Source: Chlorocebus sabaeus
Taxonomy: Eukaryota; Chordata; Mammalia; Primates; Cercopithecidae
NCBI RefSeq assembly: GCF_047675955.1
Contig: NC_132916.1
Span: 73,277,481 to 73,341,480 of the forward strand
Direction: 5' to 3'
Length of the DNA stretch: 64,000 nt
The position numbers were made by a program, and so were the translations under genes. This document shows positions 20,808-35,596 of the stretch, piece after piece; positions within the stretch are counted from its first letter, which is position 1, and every line of letters begins with the position of its first letter. A model generated the notes under the pieces. It was not told the DNA's origin. It saw only the letters and a program-made list of their open reading frames with translations, and made no database searches.

Positions 20808-23800
20808 TTCCTAATATCCCTTTGCCAATTCCACAAGAACAGCCTTAGCGAAAGGCTTCTTGAAGGGAAAGATGTAACTCTGTGAGATGAATTAACAGAA
20901 CACAGAGCAGTTTCTCAGAAAGATTCTTTCCAGTTTTGAACAGAAGATATTTCCTTTTTCACCGTAGCCCTCTAAGGGCTTCCAAATATCCCTTTGCCAA
21001 TTCCCCAAGAACAGCCTTAGCGAAAGGCGTCTTGAAGGGAAAGATGTAACACTGTGAGATGAATTAACAGAACACAGAGCAGTTTCTCAGAAAGCTTGTT
21101 TCCAGTTTTGAACGGAAGATATTTCCTTTTTCACCATAGCCCTCTATGGGCTTCCAAATATCCCTTTGCCAATTCCCCAAGAACAGCCTTAGCGAAAGGC
21201 TTCTTGAAGGGAAAGATGTAATTCTGTGAGATGAATTAACAGAACACAGAGCAGTTTCTCAGAAAGCTTCTTTCCAGTTTTGAACGGAAGATATTTCCTT
21301 TTTCACCATAGCCCTCTATGGGCTTCCAAATATCCCTTTGCCAATTCCACAAGAACAGCCTTAGCGAAAGGCTTCTTGAAGGGAAAGATGTAACTCTGTG
21401 AGATGAATTAACAGAACACAGAGCAGTTTCTCAGAAAGCTTCTTTCCAGTTTTGAACAGAAGATATTTCCTTTTTCACCATAGCCCTCTATGGGCTTCCA
21501 AATATCCCTTTGCCAATTCCACAAGAACAGCCTTAGAGAAAGGCTTCTTGAAGGGAAAGATGTAACTCTGTGAGATGAATTAACAGAACACAGAGCAGTT
21601 TCTCAGAAAGCTTCTTTCCAGTTTTGAACGGAAGATATTTCCTTTTTCACCATAGCCCTCTATGGGCTTCCAAATATCCCTTTGCCAATTCCACAAGAAC
21701 AGCCTTAGCGAAAGGCTTCTTGAAGGGAAAGATGTAACTCTGTGAGATGAATTAACAGAACACAGAGCAGTTTCTCAAAAAGCTTCTTTCCAGTTTTGAA
21801 CGGAAGATATTTCCTTTTTCACCATAGCCCTCTATGGGCTTCCAAATATCCCTTTGCCAATTCCACAAGAACAGCCTTAGCGAAAGGCTTCTTGAAGGGA
21901 AAGATGTAACTCTGTGAGATGAATTAACAGAACACAGAGCAGTTTCTCAGAAAGCTTCTTTCCATTTTGGAACGGAAGATATTTCCTTTTTCACCATAGC
22001 CCTCTATGGGCTTCCAAATATCCCTTTGCCAATTCCACAAGAACAGCCTTAGCGAAAGGATTCTTGAAGGGAAAGATGTAACTCTGTGAGATGAATTCAC
22101 AGAACACAGAGCAGTTTCTCAGAAAGCTTCTTTCCAGTTTTGAACGGAAGATATTTCCTTTTTCACCATAGCCCTCTATGGGCTTCCAAATATCCCTTTG
22201 CCAATTCCACAAGAACAGCCTTAGCGAAAGGCTTCTTGAAGGGAAAGATGTAACTCTGTGAGATGAATTAACAGAACACAGAGCAGTTTCTCAGAAAGCT
22301 TCTTTCCAGTTTTGAACGGAAGATATTTCCTTTTTCACCATAGCCCTCTATGGGCTTCCAAATATCCTTTGGCCAATTCCACAAGAACAGGTTTAGCGAA
22401 AGGCTTCTTGAAGGGAAAGATGTAACTCTGTGAGATGAATTAACAGAACACAGAGCAGTTTCTCAGAAAGCTTCTTTCCAGTTTTGAACGGAAGATATTT
22501 CCTTTTTCACCATAGCCCTCTATGGGCTTCCAAATATCCCTCTGCCAATTCCACAAGAACAGCCTTAGCGAAAGGCTTCTTGAAGGGAAAGATTTAACTC
22601 TGTGAGATGAATTAACAGAACACAGAGCGGTTTCTCAGAAAGCTTCTTTCCAGTTTTGAACGGAAGATATTTCCTTTTTCACCATAACCCTCTATGGGCT
22701 TCCAAATATCCCTTTGCCAATTCCACAAGAACAGCCTTAGCGAAAGGCTTCTTGAAGGGAAAGATGTAACTCTGTGAGATGAATTCACAGAACACAGAGC
22801 AGTTTCTCAGAAAGCTTCTTTCCAGTTTTGAACGGAAGATATTTCCTTTTTCACCGTAGACCTCTATGGGCTTCCAAATATCCCTTTGCCAATTCCCCAA
22901 GAACAGCCTTACGAAAGGCTTCTTGAAGGGAAAGATGTAACTCTGTGAGATGAATTAACAGAACACAGAGCAGTTTCTCAGAAAGCTTCTTTCCAGTTTT
23001 GAACGGAAGATATTTCCTTTTTCACCATAGCCCTCTATGGGCTTCCAAATATCCCTTTGCCAATTCCACAAGAACAGCCTTAGCGAAAGGCTTCTTGAAG
23101 GGAAAGATGTAACTCTGTGAGATGAATTAACAGAACACAGAGCAGTTTCTCAGAAAGCTTCTTTCCAGTTTTGAACGGAAGATATTTCCTTTTTCACCAT
23201 AGCCCTCTATGGGCTTCCAAATATCCCTTTTCCAATTCCACAAGAACAGCCTTAGCGAAAGGCTTCTTGAAGGGAAAGATGAAACTCTGTGAGATGAATT
23301 AACAGAACACAGAGCAGTTTCTCAGAAATCTTCTTTCCAGTTTTGAACGGAAGATATTTCCTTTTTCACCATAGCCCTCTATGGGCTTCCAAATATCCCT
23401 TTGCCAATTCCACAAGAACAGCCTTAGCGAAAATCTTCTTGAAGGGAAAGATGTAACTCTGTGAGATGAATTAACAGAACACAGAGCAGTTTCTCAGAAA
23501 GCTTCTTTCCAGTTTTGAACGGAAGATATTTCCTTTTTCACCATAGCCCTCTATGGGCTTCCAAATATCCCTTTGCCAATTCCACAAGAACAGCCTTAGC
23601 GAAAGGCTTCTTGAAGGGAAAGATGTAACTCTGTGAGATGAATTAACAGAACACAGAGCAGTTTCTCAGAAAGATTCTTTCCAGTTTTGAACAGAAGATA
23701 TTTCCTTTTTCACCGTAGCCCTCTAAGGGCTTCCAAATATCCCTTTGCCAATTCCCCTAGAACAGCCTTAGCGAAAGGCGTCTTGAAGGGAAAGATGTAA

Positions 23801-26800
23801 CACTGTGAGATGAATTAACAGAACACAGAGCAGTTTCTCAGAAAGCTTGTTTCCAGTTTTGAACGGAAGATATTTCCTTTTTCACCATAGCCCTCTATGG
23901 GCTTCCAAATATCCCTTTGCCAATTCCCCAAGAACAGCCTTAGCGAAAGGCTTCTTGAAGGGAAAGATGTAATTCTGTGAGATGAATTAACAGAACACAG
24001 AGCAGTTTCTCAGAAAGCTTCTTTCCAGTTTTGAACGGAAGATATTTCCTTTTTCACCATAGCCCTCTATGGGCTTCCAAATATCCCTTTGCCAATTCCA
24101 CAAGAACAGCCTTAGAGAAAGGCTTCTTGAAGGGAAAGATGTAACTCTGTGAGATGAATTAACAGAACACAGAGCAGTTTCTCAGAAAGCTTCTTTCCAG
24201 TTTTGAACGGAAGATATTTCCTTTTTCACCATAGCCCTCTATGGGCTTCCAAATATCCCTTTGCCAATTCCACAAGAACAGCCTTAGCGAAAGGCTTCTT
24301 GAAGGGAAAGATGTAACTCTGTGAGATGAATTAACAGAACACAGAGCAGTTTCTCAAAAAGCTTCTTTCCAGTTTTGAACGGAAGATATTTCCTTTTTCA
24401 CCATAGCCCTCTATGGGCTTCCAAATATCCCTTTGCCAATTCCACAAGAACAGCCTTAGCGAAAGGCTTCTTGAAGGGAAAGATGTAACTCTGTGAGATG
24501 AATTAACAGAACACAGAGCAGTTTCTCAGAAAGCTTCTTTCCATTTTGGAACGGAAGATATTTCCTTTTTCACCATAGCCCTCTATGGGCTTCCAAATAT
24601 CCCTTTGCCAATTCCACAAGAACAGCCTTAGCGAAAGGATTCTTGAAGGGAAAGATGTAACTCTGTGAGATGAATTCACAGAACACAGAGCAGTTTCTCA
24701 GAAAGCTTCTTTCCAGTTTTGAACGGAAGATATTTCCTTTTCCCCATAGCCCTCTATGGGCTTCCAAATATCCCTTTGCCAATTCCACAAGAACAGCCTT
24801 AGCGAAAGGCTTCTTGAAGGGAAAGATGTAACTCTGTGAGATGAATTCACAGAACACAGAGCAGTTTCTCAGAAAGCTTCTTTCCAGTTTTGAACGGAAG
24901 ATATTTCCTTTTTCACCATAGCCCTCTATGGGCTTCCAAATATCCTTTGGCCAATTCCACAAGAACAGGTTTAGCGAAAGGCTTCTGCAAGGGAAAGATG
25001 TAACTCTGTGAGATGAATTAACAGAACACAGAGCAGTTTCTCAGAAAGCTTCTTTCCAGTTTTGAACGGAAGATATTTCCTTTTTCACCATAGCCCTCTA
25101 TGGGCTTCCAAATATCCCTCTGCCAATTCCACAAGAACAGCCTTAGCGAAAGGCTTCTTGAAGGGAAAGATTTAACTCTGTGAGATGAATTAACAGAACA
25201 CAGAGCGGTTTCTCAGAAAGCTTCTTTCCAGTTTTGAACGGAAGATATTTCCTTTTTCACCATAACCCTCTATGGGCTTCCAAATATCCCTTTGCCAATT
25301 CCACAAGAACAGCCTTAGCGAAAGGCTTCTTGAAGGGAAAGATGTAACTCTGTGAGATGAATTCACAGAACACAGAGCAGTTTCTCAGAAAGCTTCTTTC
25401 CAGTTTTGAACGGAAGATATTTCCTTTTTCACCGTAGCCCTCTATGGGCTTCCAAATATCCCTTTGCCAATTCCCCAAGAACAGCCTTAGCGAAAGGCTT
25501 CTTGAAGGGAAAGATGTAACTCTGTGAGATGAATTAACAGAACACAGAGCAGTTTCTCAGAAAGCTTCTTTCCAGTTTTGAACGGAAGATATTTCCTTTT
25601 TCACCATAGCCCTCTATGGGCTTCCAAATATCCCTTTGCCAATTCCACAAGAACAGCCTTAGCGAAAGGCTTCCTGAAGGGAAAGATGTAACTCTGTGAG
25701 ATGAATTAACAGAACACAGAGCAGTTTCTCAGAAAGCTTCTTTCCAGTTTTGAACGGAAGATATTTCCTTTTTCACCATAGCCCTCTATGGGCTTCCAAA
25801 TATCCCTTTGCCAATTCCACAAGAACAGCCTCAGCGAAAGGCTTCTTGAAGGGAAAGATGTAACTCTGTGAGATGAATTAACAGAACACAGAGCAGTTTC
25901 TCAGAAAGCTTCTTTCCATTTTGGAACGGAAGATATTTCCTTTTTCACCATAGCCCTCTATGGGCTTCCAAATATCCCTTTGCCAATTCCACAAGAACAG
26001 CCTTAGCGAAAGGCTTCTTGAAGGGAAAGATGTAACTCTGTGAGATGAATTCACGGAACACAGATTAGTTTATCAGAAAGCTTCTTTCCAGTTTTGAACG
26101 GAAGATATTTCCTTTTTCACCATAGCCCTCTATGGGCTTCCAAATATCCCTTTGCCAATTCCACAAGAACAGCCTTAGCGAAAGGCTTCTTGAAGGGAAA
26201 GATGTAACTCTGTGAGATGAATTCACAGAACACAGAGCAGTTTCTCAGAAAGCTTCTTTCCAGTTTTGAACGGAAGATATTTCCTTTTTCACCGTAGCCC
26301 TCTATGGGCTTCCAAATATCCCTTTGCCAATTCCACAAGAACAGCCTTAGCGAAAGGCTTCTTGAAGGGAAAGATGTACCTCTGTGAGATGAATTCACAG
26401 AACACAGAGCAGTTTCTCAGAAAGCTTCTTTCCAGTTTTGAAAGGAAGATATTTCCTTTTTCACCATAGACCTCTATGGGCTTCCAAATATCCCTTTGCC
26501 AATTCCACAAGAACAGGTTTAGCGAAAGGCTTCTGCAAGGGAAAGATGTAACTCTGTGAGATGAATTAACAGAACACAGAGCAGTTTCTCAGAAAGCTTC
26601 TTTCCAGTTTTGAACGGAAGATATTTCCTTTTTGACCATAGCCCTCTATGGGCTTCCAAATATCCCTCTGCCAATTCCACAAGAACAGCCTTAGCGAAAG
26701 GCTTCTTGAAGGGAAAGATGTAACTCTGTGAGATGAATTAACAGAACACAGAGCAGTTTCTCAGAAAGCTTCTTTCCAGTTTTGAACGGAAGATATTTCC

Positions 26801-29800
26801 TTTTTCACCGTAGCCCTCTATGGGCTTCCAAATATCCCTTTGCCAATTCCAGAAGAACAGCCTTAGCGAAAGGCTTCTTGAAGGGAAAGATGTAACTCTG
26901 TGAGATGAATTAACAGAACACAGAGCAGTTTCTCAGAAAGCTTCTTTCCAGTTTTGAACGGAAGATATTTCCTTTTTCACCATAGCCCTCTATGGGCTTC
27001 CAAATATCCCTTTGCCAATTCCACAAGAACAGCCTTAGCGAAAGGCTTCTTGAAGGGAAAGATGTAACTCTGTGAGATGAATTAACAGAACACAGAGCAG
27101 TTTCTCAGAAAGCTTCTTTCCAGTATTGAACGGAAGATATTTCCTTTTTCACCATAGCCCTCTATGGGCTTCCAAATATCCCTTTGCCAATTCCACAAGA
27201 ACAGCCTTAGCGAAAGGCTTCTTGAAGGGAAAGATGTAACTCTGTGAGATGAATTAACAGAACACAGAGCAGTTTCTCAGAAAGCTTCTTTCGATTTTGG
27301 AACGGAAGATATTTCCTTTTTCACCATAGCCCTCTATGGGCTTCCAAATATCCCTTTGCCAATTCCACAAGAACAGCCTTAGCGAAAGGCTTCTTGAAGA
27401 GAAAGATGTAACTCTGTGAGATGAATTCACAGAACACAGAGTAGTTTCTCAGAAAGCTTCTTTCCACTTTTAAACGGAAGATATTTCCTTTTTCACCATA
27501 GCCCTCGATGGGCTTCCAAATATCCCTTTGCCAATTCCACAAGAACAGCCTTAGCGAAAGGCTTCTTGAAGGGAAAGATGTAACTCTGTGAGATGAATTC
27601 ACAGAACACAGAGCAGTTTCTCAGAAAGCTTCTTTCCAGTTTTGAACGGAAGATATTTCCTTTTTCACCATAGCCCTCTATGGGCTTCCAAATATCCCTT
27701 TGCCAATTCCACAAGAACAGCCTTAGCGAAAGGCTTCTTGAAGGGAAAGATGTAACTCTGTGAGATGAATTCACAGAACACAGAGCAGTTTCTCAGAAAG
27801 CTTCTTTCCAGTTTGGAACTGAAGATATTTCCTTTTTCACCATAGCCCTCTATGGGCTTCCAAATATCCCTTTGCCAATTCCACAAGAACAGCCTTAGCG
27901 AAAGGCTTCTTGAAGGGAAAGATGTAACTCTGTGAGATGAATTAACAGAACACAGAGCAGTTTCTCACAAAGCTTCTTTCCAGTTTTGAACGGAAGATAT
28001 TTCCTTTTTCACCATAGCCCTCTGTGGGCTTCCAAATATCCCTTTGCCAATTCCAAAAGAACAGCCTTAGCGAAAGGCTTCTTGAAGGGAAAGATGTAAC
28101 TCTGTGAGATGAATTAACAGAACACAGAGCAGTTTCTCAGAAAGCTTCTTTCCAGTTTTGAACGGAAGATATTTCCTTTTTCACCATAGCCCTCTAGGGG
28201 CTTCCAAATATCCCTTTTCCAATTCCACAAAAACAGCCTTAGCGAAAGGCTTCTTGAAGGGAAAGATGTAACTCTGTGAGATGAATTCACAGAACACAGA
28301 GCAGTTTCTCAGAAAGCTTCTTTCCAGTTTGGAACGGAAGATATTTCCTTTTTCACCATAGCCCTCTATGGGCTTCCAAATATCCCTTTGCCAATTCCAC
28401 AAGAACAGCCTTAGCGAAAGGCTTCTTGAAGGGAAAGATGTAACTCTGTGAGATGAATTTACAGAACACAGAGCAGTTTCCAGAAAGCTTCTTTCCATTT
28501 TGGAACGGAAGATATTTCCTTTTTCACCATAGCCCTCTATGGGCTTCCAAATATCCCTTTGCCAATTCCACAAGAACAGCCTTAGCGAAAGGCTTCTTGA
28601 AGGGAAAGATGTAACTCTGTGAGATGAATTAACAGAACACAGAGCAGTTTCTCAGAAAGCTTCTTTCCAGTTTTGAACGGAAGATATTTCCTTTTTCACC
28701 ATAGCCCTCTATGGGCTTCCAAATATCCCTTTGCCAATTCCACAAGAACAGCCTTAGCGAAAGGCTTCTTGAAGGGAAAGATGTAACTCTGTGAGATGAA
28801 TTAACAGAACACAGAGCAGTTTCTCGGAAAGCTTCTTTCCAGTTTTGAACGGAAGATATTTCCTTTTTTACCATAGCCGTCTATGGGCTTCCAAATATCC
28901 CTTTGCCAATTCCACAAGAACAGCCTTAGGGAAAGGCTTCTTGAAGGGAAAGTTGTAACTCTGTGAGATGAATTAACAGAACACAGAGCAGTTTCTCACA
29001 AAGCTTCTTTCCAGTTTTGAACGGAAGATATTTCCTTTTTCACCATAGCCCTCTGTGGGCTTCCAAATATCCCTTTGCCAATTCCAAAAGAACAGCCTTA
29101 GCGAAAGGCTTCTTGAAGGGAAAGATGTAACTCTGTGAGATGAATTAACAGAACACAGAGCAGTTTCTCAGAAAGCTTCTTTCCAGTTTTGAACGGAAGA
29201 TATTTCCTTTTTCACCATAGCCCTCTAGGGGCTTCCAAATATCCCTTTTCCAATTCCACAAAAACAGCCTTAGCGAAAGGCTTCTTGAAGGGAAAGATGT
29301 AACTCTGTGAGATGAATTCACAGAACACAGAGCAGTTTCTCAGAAAGCTTCTTTCCAGTTTTGAACGGAAGATATTTCCTTTTTCACCATAGCCCTCTAT
29401 GGGCTTCCAAATATCCCTTTGCCAATTCCACAAGAACAGCCTTAGCGAAAGGCTTCTTGAAGGGAAAGATGTAACTCTGTGAGATGAATTAACAGAACAC
29501 AGAGCAGTTTCTCAGAAAGCTTCTTTCCAGTTTTGAATGGAAGATATTTCCTTTTTCACCATAGCCCTCTATGGGCTTCCAAATATCCCTTTGCCAATTC
29601 CACAAGAACAGCCTTAGCGAAAGGCTTCTTGAAGGGAAAGATGTAACTCTGTGAGATGAATTAACAGAACACAGAGCAGTTTCTCAGAATGCTTCTTTCC
29701 AGTTTTGAACGGAAGATATTTCCTTTTTCACCATAGCCCTCTAAGGGCTTCCAAATATCCCTTTGCCAATTCCACAAGAACAGCCTTAGCGAAAGGCTTC

Positions 29801-32800
29801 TTGAAGGGAAAGATGTAACTCTGTGAGATGAATTAACAGAACACAGAGCAGTTTCTCAGAAAGCTTCTTTCCATTTTGGAACGGAAGATATTTCCTTTTT
29901 CACCATAGCCCTCTATGGGCTTCCCAATTTCCCTTTGCCAATTCCACAAGAACAGCATTAGCGAAAAGCGTCTTGAAGGGAAAGATGTATCTCTGTGAGA
30001 TGAATTAGCAGAACACAGAGCAGTTTCTCAGAAAGCTTCTCTCCAGTTTTGAACGGAAGATATTTCCTTTTTCAACATAGCCCTGTATGTGCTTCCAAAT
30101 ATACCTTTGCCAATTCCACAAGAACAGCCTTAGCGAAAGGCTTCTTGAAGGGAAAGATGTAACTCTGTGAGATGAATTAACAGAACACAGAGCAGTTTCT
30201 CAGAAAGCTTCTTTCCAGTTTTGAACGGAAGATATTTCCTTTTTCACCATAGCCCTCTATGGGCTTCCAAATATCCTTTGGCCAATTCCACAAGAACAGG
30301 TTTAGCGAAAGGCTTCTTGAAGGGAAAGATGTAACTCTGTGAGATGAATTAACAGAACACAGAGCAGTTTCTCAGAAAGCTTCTTTCCAGTTTTGAACGG
30401 AAGATATTTCCTTTTTCACCGTAGCCCTCTATGGGCTTCCAAATATCCCTCTGCCAATTCCACAAGAACAGCCTTAGCGAAAGGCTTCTTGAAGGGAAAG
30501 ATGTAACTCTGTGAGATGAATTAACAGAACACAGAGCAGTTTCTCAGAAAGCTTCTTTCCAGTTTTGAACGGAAGATATTTCCTTTTTCACCATAGCCCT
30601 CTATGGGCTTGCAAATATCCCTTTGCCAATTCCACAAGAACAGCCTTAGCGAAAGGCTTCTTGAAGGGAAAGATGTAACTCTGTGAGATGAATTAACAGA
30701 ACACAGAGCAGTTTCTCAGAAAGCTTCTTTCCAGTTTTGAACGGAAGATATTTCCTTTTTCACCGTAGCCCTCTATGGGCTTCCAAATATCCCTTTGCCA
30801 ATTCCCCAAGAACAGCCTTAGCGAAAGGCTTCTTGAAGGGAAAGATGTAACTCTGTGAGATGAATTAACAGAACACAGAGCAGTTTCTCAGAAAGCTTCT
30901 TTCCAGTTTTGAACGGAAGATATTTCCTTTTTCACCATAGCCCTCTATGGGCTTCCAAATATCCCTTTGCCAATTCCACAAGAACAGCCTTAGCGAAAGG
31001 CTTCTTTAAGGGAAAGATGTAACTCTGTGAGATGAATTAACAGAACACAGAGCAGTTTCTCAGAAAGCTTCTTTCCCGTTTTGAACGGAAGATATTTCCT
31101 TTTTCACCGTAGCCCTCTATGGGCTTCCAAATATCCCTCTGCCAATTCCACAAGAACAGCCTTAGCGAAAGGCTTCTTGAAGGGAAAGATGTAACTCTGT
31201 GAGATGAATTAACAGAACACAGAGCGGTTTCTCAGAAAGCTTCTTTCCAGTTTTGAACGGAAGATATTTCCTTTTTCACCATAGCCCTCTATGGGCTTCC
31301 AAATATCCCTTTGCCAATTCCACAAGAAGAGCCTTAGCGAAAGGCTTCTTGAAGGGAAAGATGTAACTCTGTGAGATGAATTAACAGAACACAGAGCAGT
31401 TTCTCAGAAAGCTTCTTTCCAGTTTTGAACGGAAGATATTTCCTTTTTCACCGTAGCCCTCTATGGGCTTCCAAATATCCCTTGTGCCAATTCCCCAAGA
31501 ACAGCCTTAGCGAAAGGCTTCTTGAAGGGAAAGATGTAACTCTGTGAGATGAATTAACAGAACACAGAGCAGTTTCTCAGAAAGCTTCTTTCCAGTTTTG
31601 AACGGAAGATATTTCCTTTTTCACCATAGCCCTCTATGGGCTTCCAAATATCCCTTTGCCAATTCCACAAGAACAGCCTTAGCGAAAGGCTTCTTGAAGG
31701 GAAAGATGTAACTCTGTGAGATGAATTCACAGAACACAGAGCAGTTTCTCAGAAAGCTTCTTTCCAGTTTTGAACGGAAGATATTTCCTTTTTCACCATA
31801 GCCCTCTATGGGCTTCCAAATATCCCTTTGCCAATTCCACAAGAACAGCCTTAGCGAAACGCTTCTTGAAGGGAAAGATGTAACTCTGTGAGATGAATTA
31901 ACAGAACACAGAGCGGTTTCTCAGAAAGCTTCTTTCCATTTTGGAACGGAAGATATTTCCTTTTTCACCATAGCCCTCTATGGGCTTCCAAATATCCCTT
32001 TGCCAATTCCACAAGAACAGCCTTAGCGAAAGGCTTCTTGAAGGGAAAGATGTAACTCTGTGAGATGAATTCACAGAACACAGAGTAGTTTCTCAGAAAG
32101 CTTCTTTCCAGTTTTGAACGGAAGATATTTCCTTTTTCACCATAGCCCTCTATGGGCTTCCAAATATCCCTTTGCCAATTCCACAAGAACAGCCTTAGCG
32201 AAAGGCTTCTTGAAGGGAAAGATGTAACTCTGTGAGATGAATTCACAGAACACAGAGCAGTTTCTCAGAAAGCTTCTTTCCAGTTTTGAACGGAAGATAT
32301 TTCCTTTTTCACCATAGCCCTCTATGGGCTTCCAAATATCCCTTTGCCAATTCCACAAGAACAGCCTTAGCGAAAGGCTTCTTGAAGGGAAAGATGTAAC
32401 TCTGTGAGATGAATTAACAGAACACAGAGCGGTTTCTCAGAAAGCTTCTTTCCATTTTGGAACGGAAGATATTTCCTTTTTCACCATAGCCCTCTATGGG
32501 CTTCCAAATATCCCTTTGCCAATTCCACAAGAACAGCCTTAGCGAAAGGATTCTTGAAGGGAAAGATGTAACTCTGTGAGATGAATTCACAGAACACAGA
32601 GCAGTTTCTCAGAAAGCTTCTTTCCAGTTTTGAACAGAAGATATTTCCTTTTTCACCATAGCCCTCTATGGGCTTCCAAATATCCCTTTGCCAATTCCAC
32701 AAGAACAGCCTTAGCGAAAGGCTTCTTGAAGGGAAAGATGTAACTCTGTGAGATGAATTCACAGAACACAGAGCAGTTTCTCAGAAAGCTTCTTTCCAGT

Positions 32801-34048
32801 TTTGAAAGGAAGATATTTCCTTTTTCACCATAGCCCTCTATGGGCTTCCAAATATCCCTTTGCCAATTCCACAAGAACAGGTTTAGCGAAAGGCTTCTGC
32901 AAGGGAAAGATGTAACTCTGTGAGATGAATTAACAGAACACAGAGCAGTTTCTCAGAAAGCTTCTTTCCAGTTTTGAACGGAAGATATTTCCTTTTTCAC
33001 CATAGCCCTCTATGGGCTTCCAAATATCCCTCTGCCAATTCCACAAGAACTGCCTTAGCGAAAGGCTTCTTGAAGGGAAAGATGTAACTCTGTGAGATGA
33101 ATTAACAGAACACAGAGCGGTGTCTCAGAAAGCTTCTTTCCAGTTTTGAACGGAAGATATTTTTTTTTCACCATAGCCCTCTATGGGCTTCCAAATATCC
33201 CTTTGCCAATTCCACAAGAACAGCCTTAGCGAAAGGCTTCTTGAAAGGAAAGATGTAACTCTGTGAGATGAATTAACAGAACACAGAGCAGTTTCTCAGA
33301 AAGCTTCTTTCCAGTTTTGAACGGAAGATATTTCCTTTTTCACCGTAGCCCTCTATGGGCTTCCAAATATCCCTTTGCCAATTCCCCAAGAACAGCCTTA
33401 GCGAAAGGCTTCTTGAAGGGAAAGATGTAACTCTGTGAGATGAATTAACAGAACACAGAGCAGTTTCTCAGAAAGCTTCTTTCCAGTTTTGAACGGAAGA
33501 TATTTCCTTTTTCACCATAGCCCTCTATGGGCTTCCAAATATCCCTTTGCCAATTCCACAAGAACAGCCTTAGCGAAAGGCTTCTTGAAGGGAAAGATGT
33601 AACTCTGTGAGATGAATTAACAGAACACAGAGCAGTTTCTCAGAAAGCTTCTTTCCAGTTTTGAACGGAAGATATTTCCTTTTTCACCATAGCCCTCTAT
33701 GGGCTTCCAAATATCCCTTTGCCAATTCCACAAGAACAGCCTTAGCGAAAGGCTTCTTGAAGGGAAAGATGAAACTCTGTGAGATGAATTAACAGAACAC
33801 AGAGCAGTTTCTCAGAAATCTTCTTTCCAGTTTTGAACGGAAGATATTTCCTTTTTCACCATAGCCCTCTATGGGCTTCCAAATATCCCTTTGCCAATTC
33901 CACAAGAACAGCCTTAGCGAAAATCTTCTTGAAGGGAAAGATGTAACTCTGTGAGATGAATTAACAGAACACAGAGCAGTTTCTCAGAAAGCTTCTTTCC
34001 AGTTTTGAACGGAAGATATTTCCTTTTTCACCATAGCCCTCTATTAGC
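20808..34048 (-). repeat. 77-monomer higher-order unit, copy 2 (13,241 bp)
   Basis: This copy follows directly on copy 1 with the same monomer order. Differences I can see from copy 1: T at 20812, G at 22181 (T at 8939), a one-base deletion near 22911, A at 25003 (G at 11762), C at 26500 (A at 13259) and TT at 31006-31007 (GA at 17765-17766). The deletion explains why the spacing changes from 13,242 to 13,241. Others may have been missed, but the level suggests over 99.9% identity and a recent tandem duplication. Confidence 0.85.
31074..31090 (-). other. Near-match to the CENP-B box, in 77-mer copy 2
   Basis: The copy of the 17833 site, 13,241 bp away, with the same sequence. The 24-mer family lacks the four monomers that hold it, so these two are the only copies in the window. 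Confidence 0.4.
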
Positions 34049-35596
34049 TTCCTAATATCCCTTTGCCAATTCCACAAGAACAGCCTTAGCGAAAGGCTTC
34101 TTGAAGGGAAAGATGTAACTCTGTGAGATGAATTAACAGAACACAGAGCAGTTTCTCAGAAAGATTCTTTCCAGTTTTGAACAGAAGATATTTCCTTTTT
34201 CACCGTAGCCCTCTAAGGGCTTCCAAATATCCCTTTGCCAATTCCCCAAGAACAGCCTTAGCGAAAGGCGTCTTGAAGGGAAAGATGTAACACTGTGAGA
34301 TGAATTAACAGAACACAGAGCAGTTTCTCAGAAAGCTTCTTTCCAGTTTTGAACGGAAGATATTTCCTTTTTCACCATAGCCCTCTATGGGCTTCCAAAT
34401 ATCCCTTTGCCAATTCCCCAAGAACAGCCTTAGCGAAAGGCTTCTTGAAGGGAAAGATGTAATTCTGTGAGATGAATTAACAGAACACAGAGCAGTTTCT
34501 CAGAAAGCTTCTTTCCAGTTTTGAACGGAAGATATTTCCTTTTTCACCATAGCCCTCTATGGGCTTCCAAATATCCCTTTGCCAATTCCACAAGAACAGC
34601 CTTAGCGAAAGGCTTCTTGAAGGGAAAGATGTAACTCTGTGAGATGAATTAACAGAACACAGAGCAGTTTCTCAGAAAGCTTCTTTCCAGTTTTGAACAG
34701 AAGATATTTCCTTTTTCACCATAGCCCTCTATGGGCTTCCAAATATCCCTTTGCCAATTCCACAAGAACAGCCTTAGAGAAAGGCTTCTTGAAGGGAAAG
34801 ATGTAACTCTGTGAGATGAATTAACAGAACACAGAGCAGTTTCTCAGAAAGCTTCTTTCCAGTTTTGAACGGAAGATATTTCCTTTTTCACCATAGCCCT
34901 CTATGGGCTTCCAAATATCCCTTTGCCAATTCCACAAGAACAGCCTTAGCGAAAGGCTTCTTGAAGGGAAAGATGTAACTCTGTGAGATGAATTAACAGA
35001 ACACAGAGCAGTTTCTGAAAAAGCTTCTTTCCAGTTTTGAACGGAAGATATTTCCTTTTTCACCGTAGCCCTCTATGGGCTTCCAAATATCCCTTTGCCA
35101 ATTCCACTAGAACAGCCTTAGCGAAAGGCTTCTTGAAGGGAAAGATGTAACTCTGTGAGATGAATTAACAGAACACAGAGCAGTTTCTCAGAAAGCTTCT
35201 TTCCATTTTGGAACGGAAGATATTTCCTTTTTCACCATAGCCCTCTATGGGCTTCCAAATATCCCTTTGCCAATTCCACAAGAACAGCCTTAGCGAAAGG
35301 ATTCTTGAAGGGAAAGATGTAACTCTGTGAGATGAATTCACAGAACACAGAGCAGTTTCTCAGAAAGCTTCTTTCCAGTTTTGAACGGAAGATATTTCCT
35401 TTTTCACCATAGCCCTCTATGGGCTTCCAAATATCCCTTTGCCAATTCCACAAGAACAGCCTTAGCGAAAGGCTTCTTGAAGGGAAAGATGTAACTCTGT
35501 GAGATGAATTCACAGAACACAGAGCAGTTTCTCAGAAAGCTTCTTTCCAGTTTTGAACGGAAGATATTTCCTTTTTCACCATAGCCCTCTATGGGC
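34049..35596 (-). repeat. 77-mer copy 3, partial (nine monomers)
   Basis: Begins with the same CTAAT variant and GGCGTCTT marker (34267) as copy 2 and continues with TAATTCTG, GAACAGAAG, TTAGAGAAAGG, CCATTTTGG and AGGATTC at the expected places. It already differs at several points: GCTTCTTT for GCTTGTTT near 34338, CTGAAAAAG near 35017, CACCGTAG near 35063 and CCACTAG near 35105. From about 35.4 kb it resembles 24.8-25.0 kb better than 22.2 kb, so the copy breaks off through an exchange between similar monomers. Confidence 0.7.

Noticed and set aside
7566..34048. The 77-mer pair as a pure assembly duplication
   Set aside because: Not fully excluded, but the copies differ at several places, including a one-base deletion, and the partial third copy has further differences, which a simple duplicated contig would not show.
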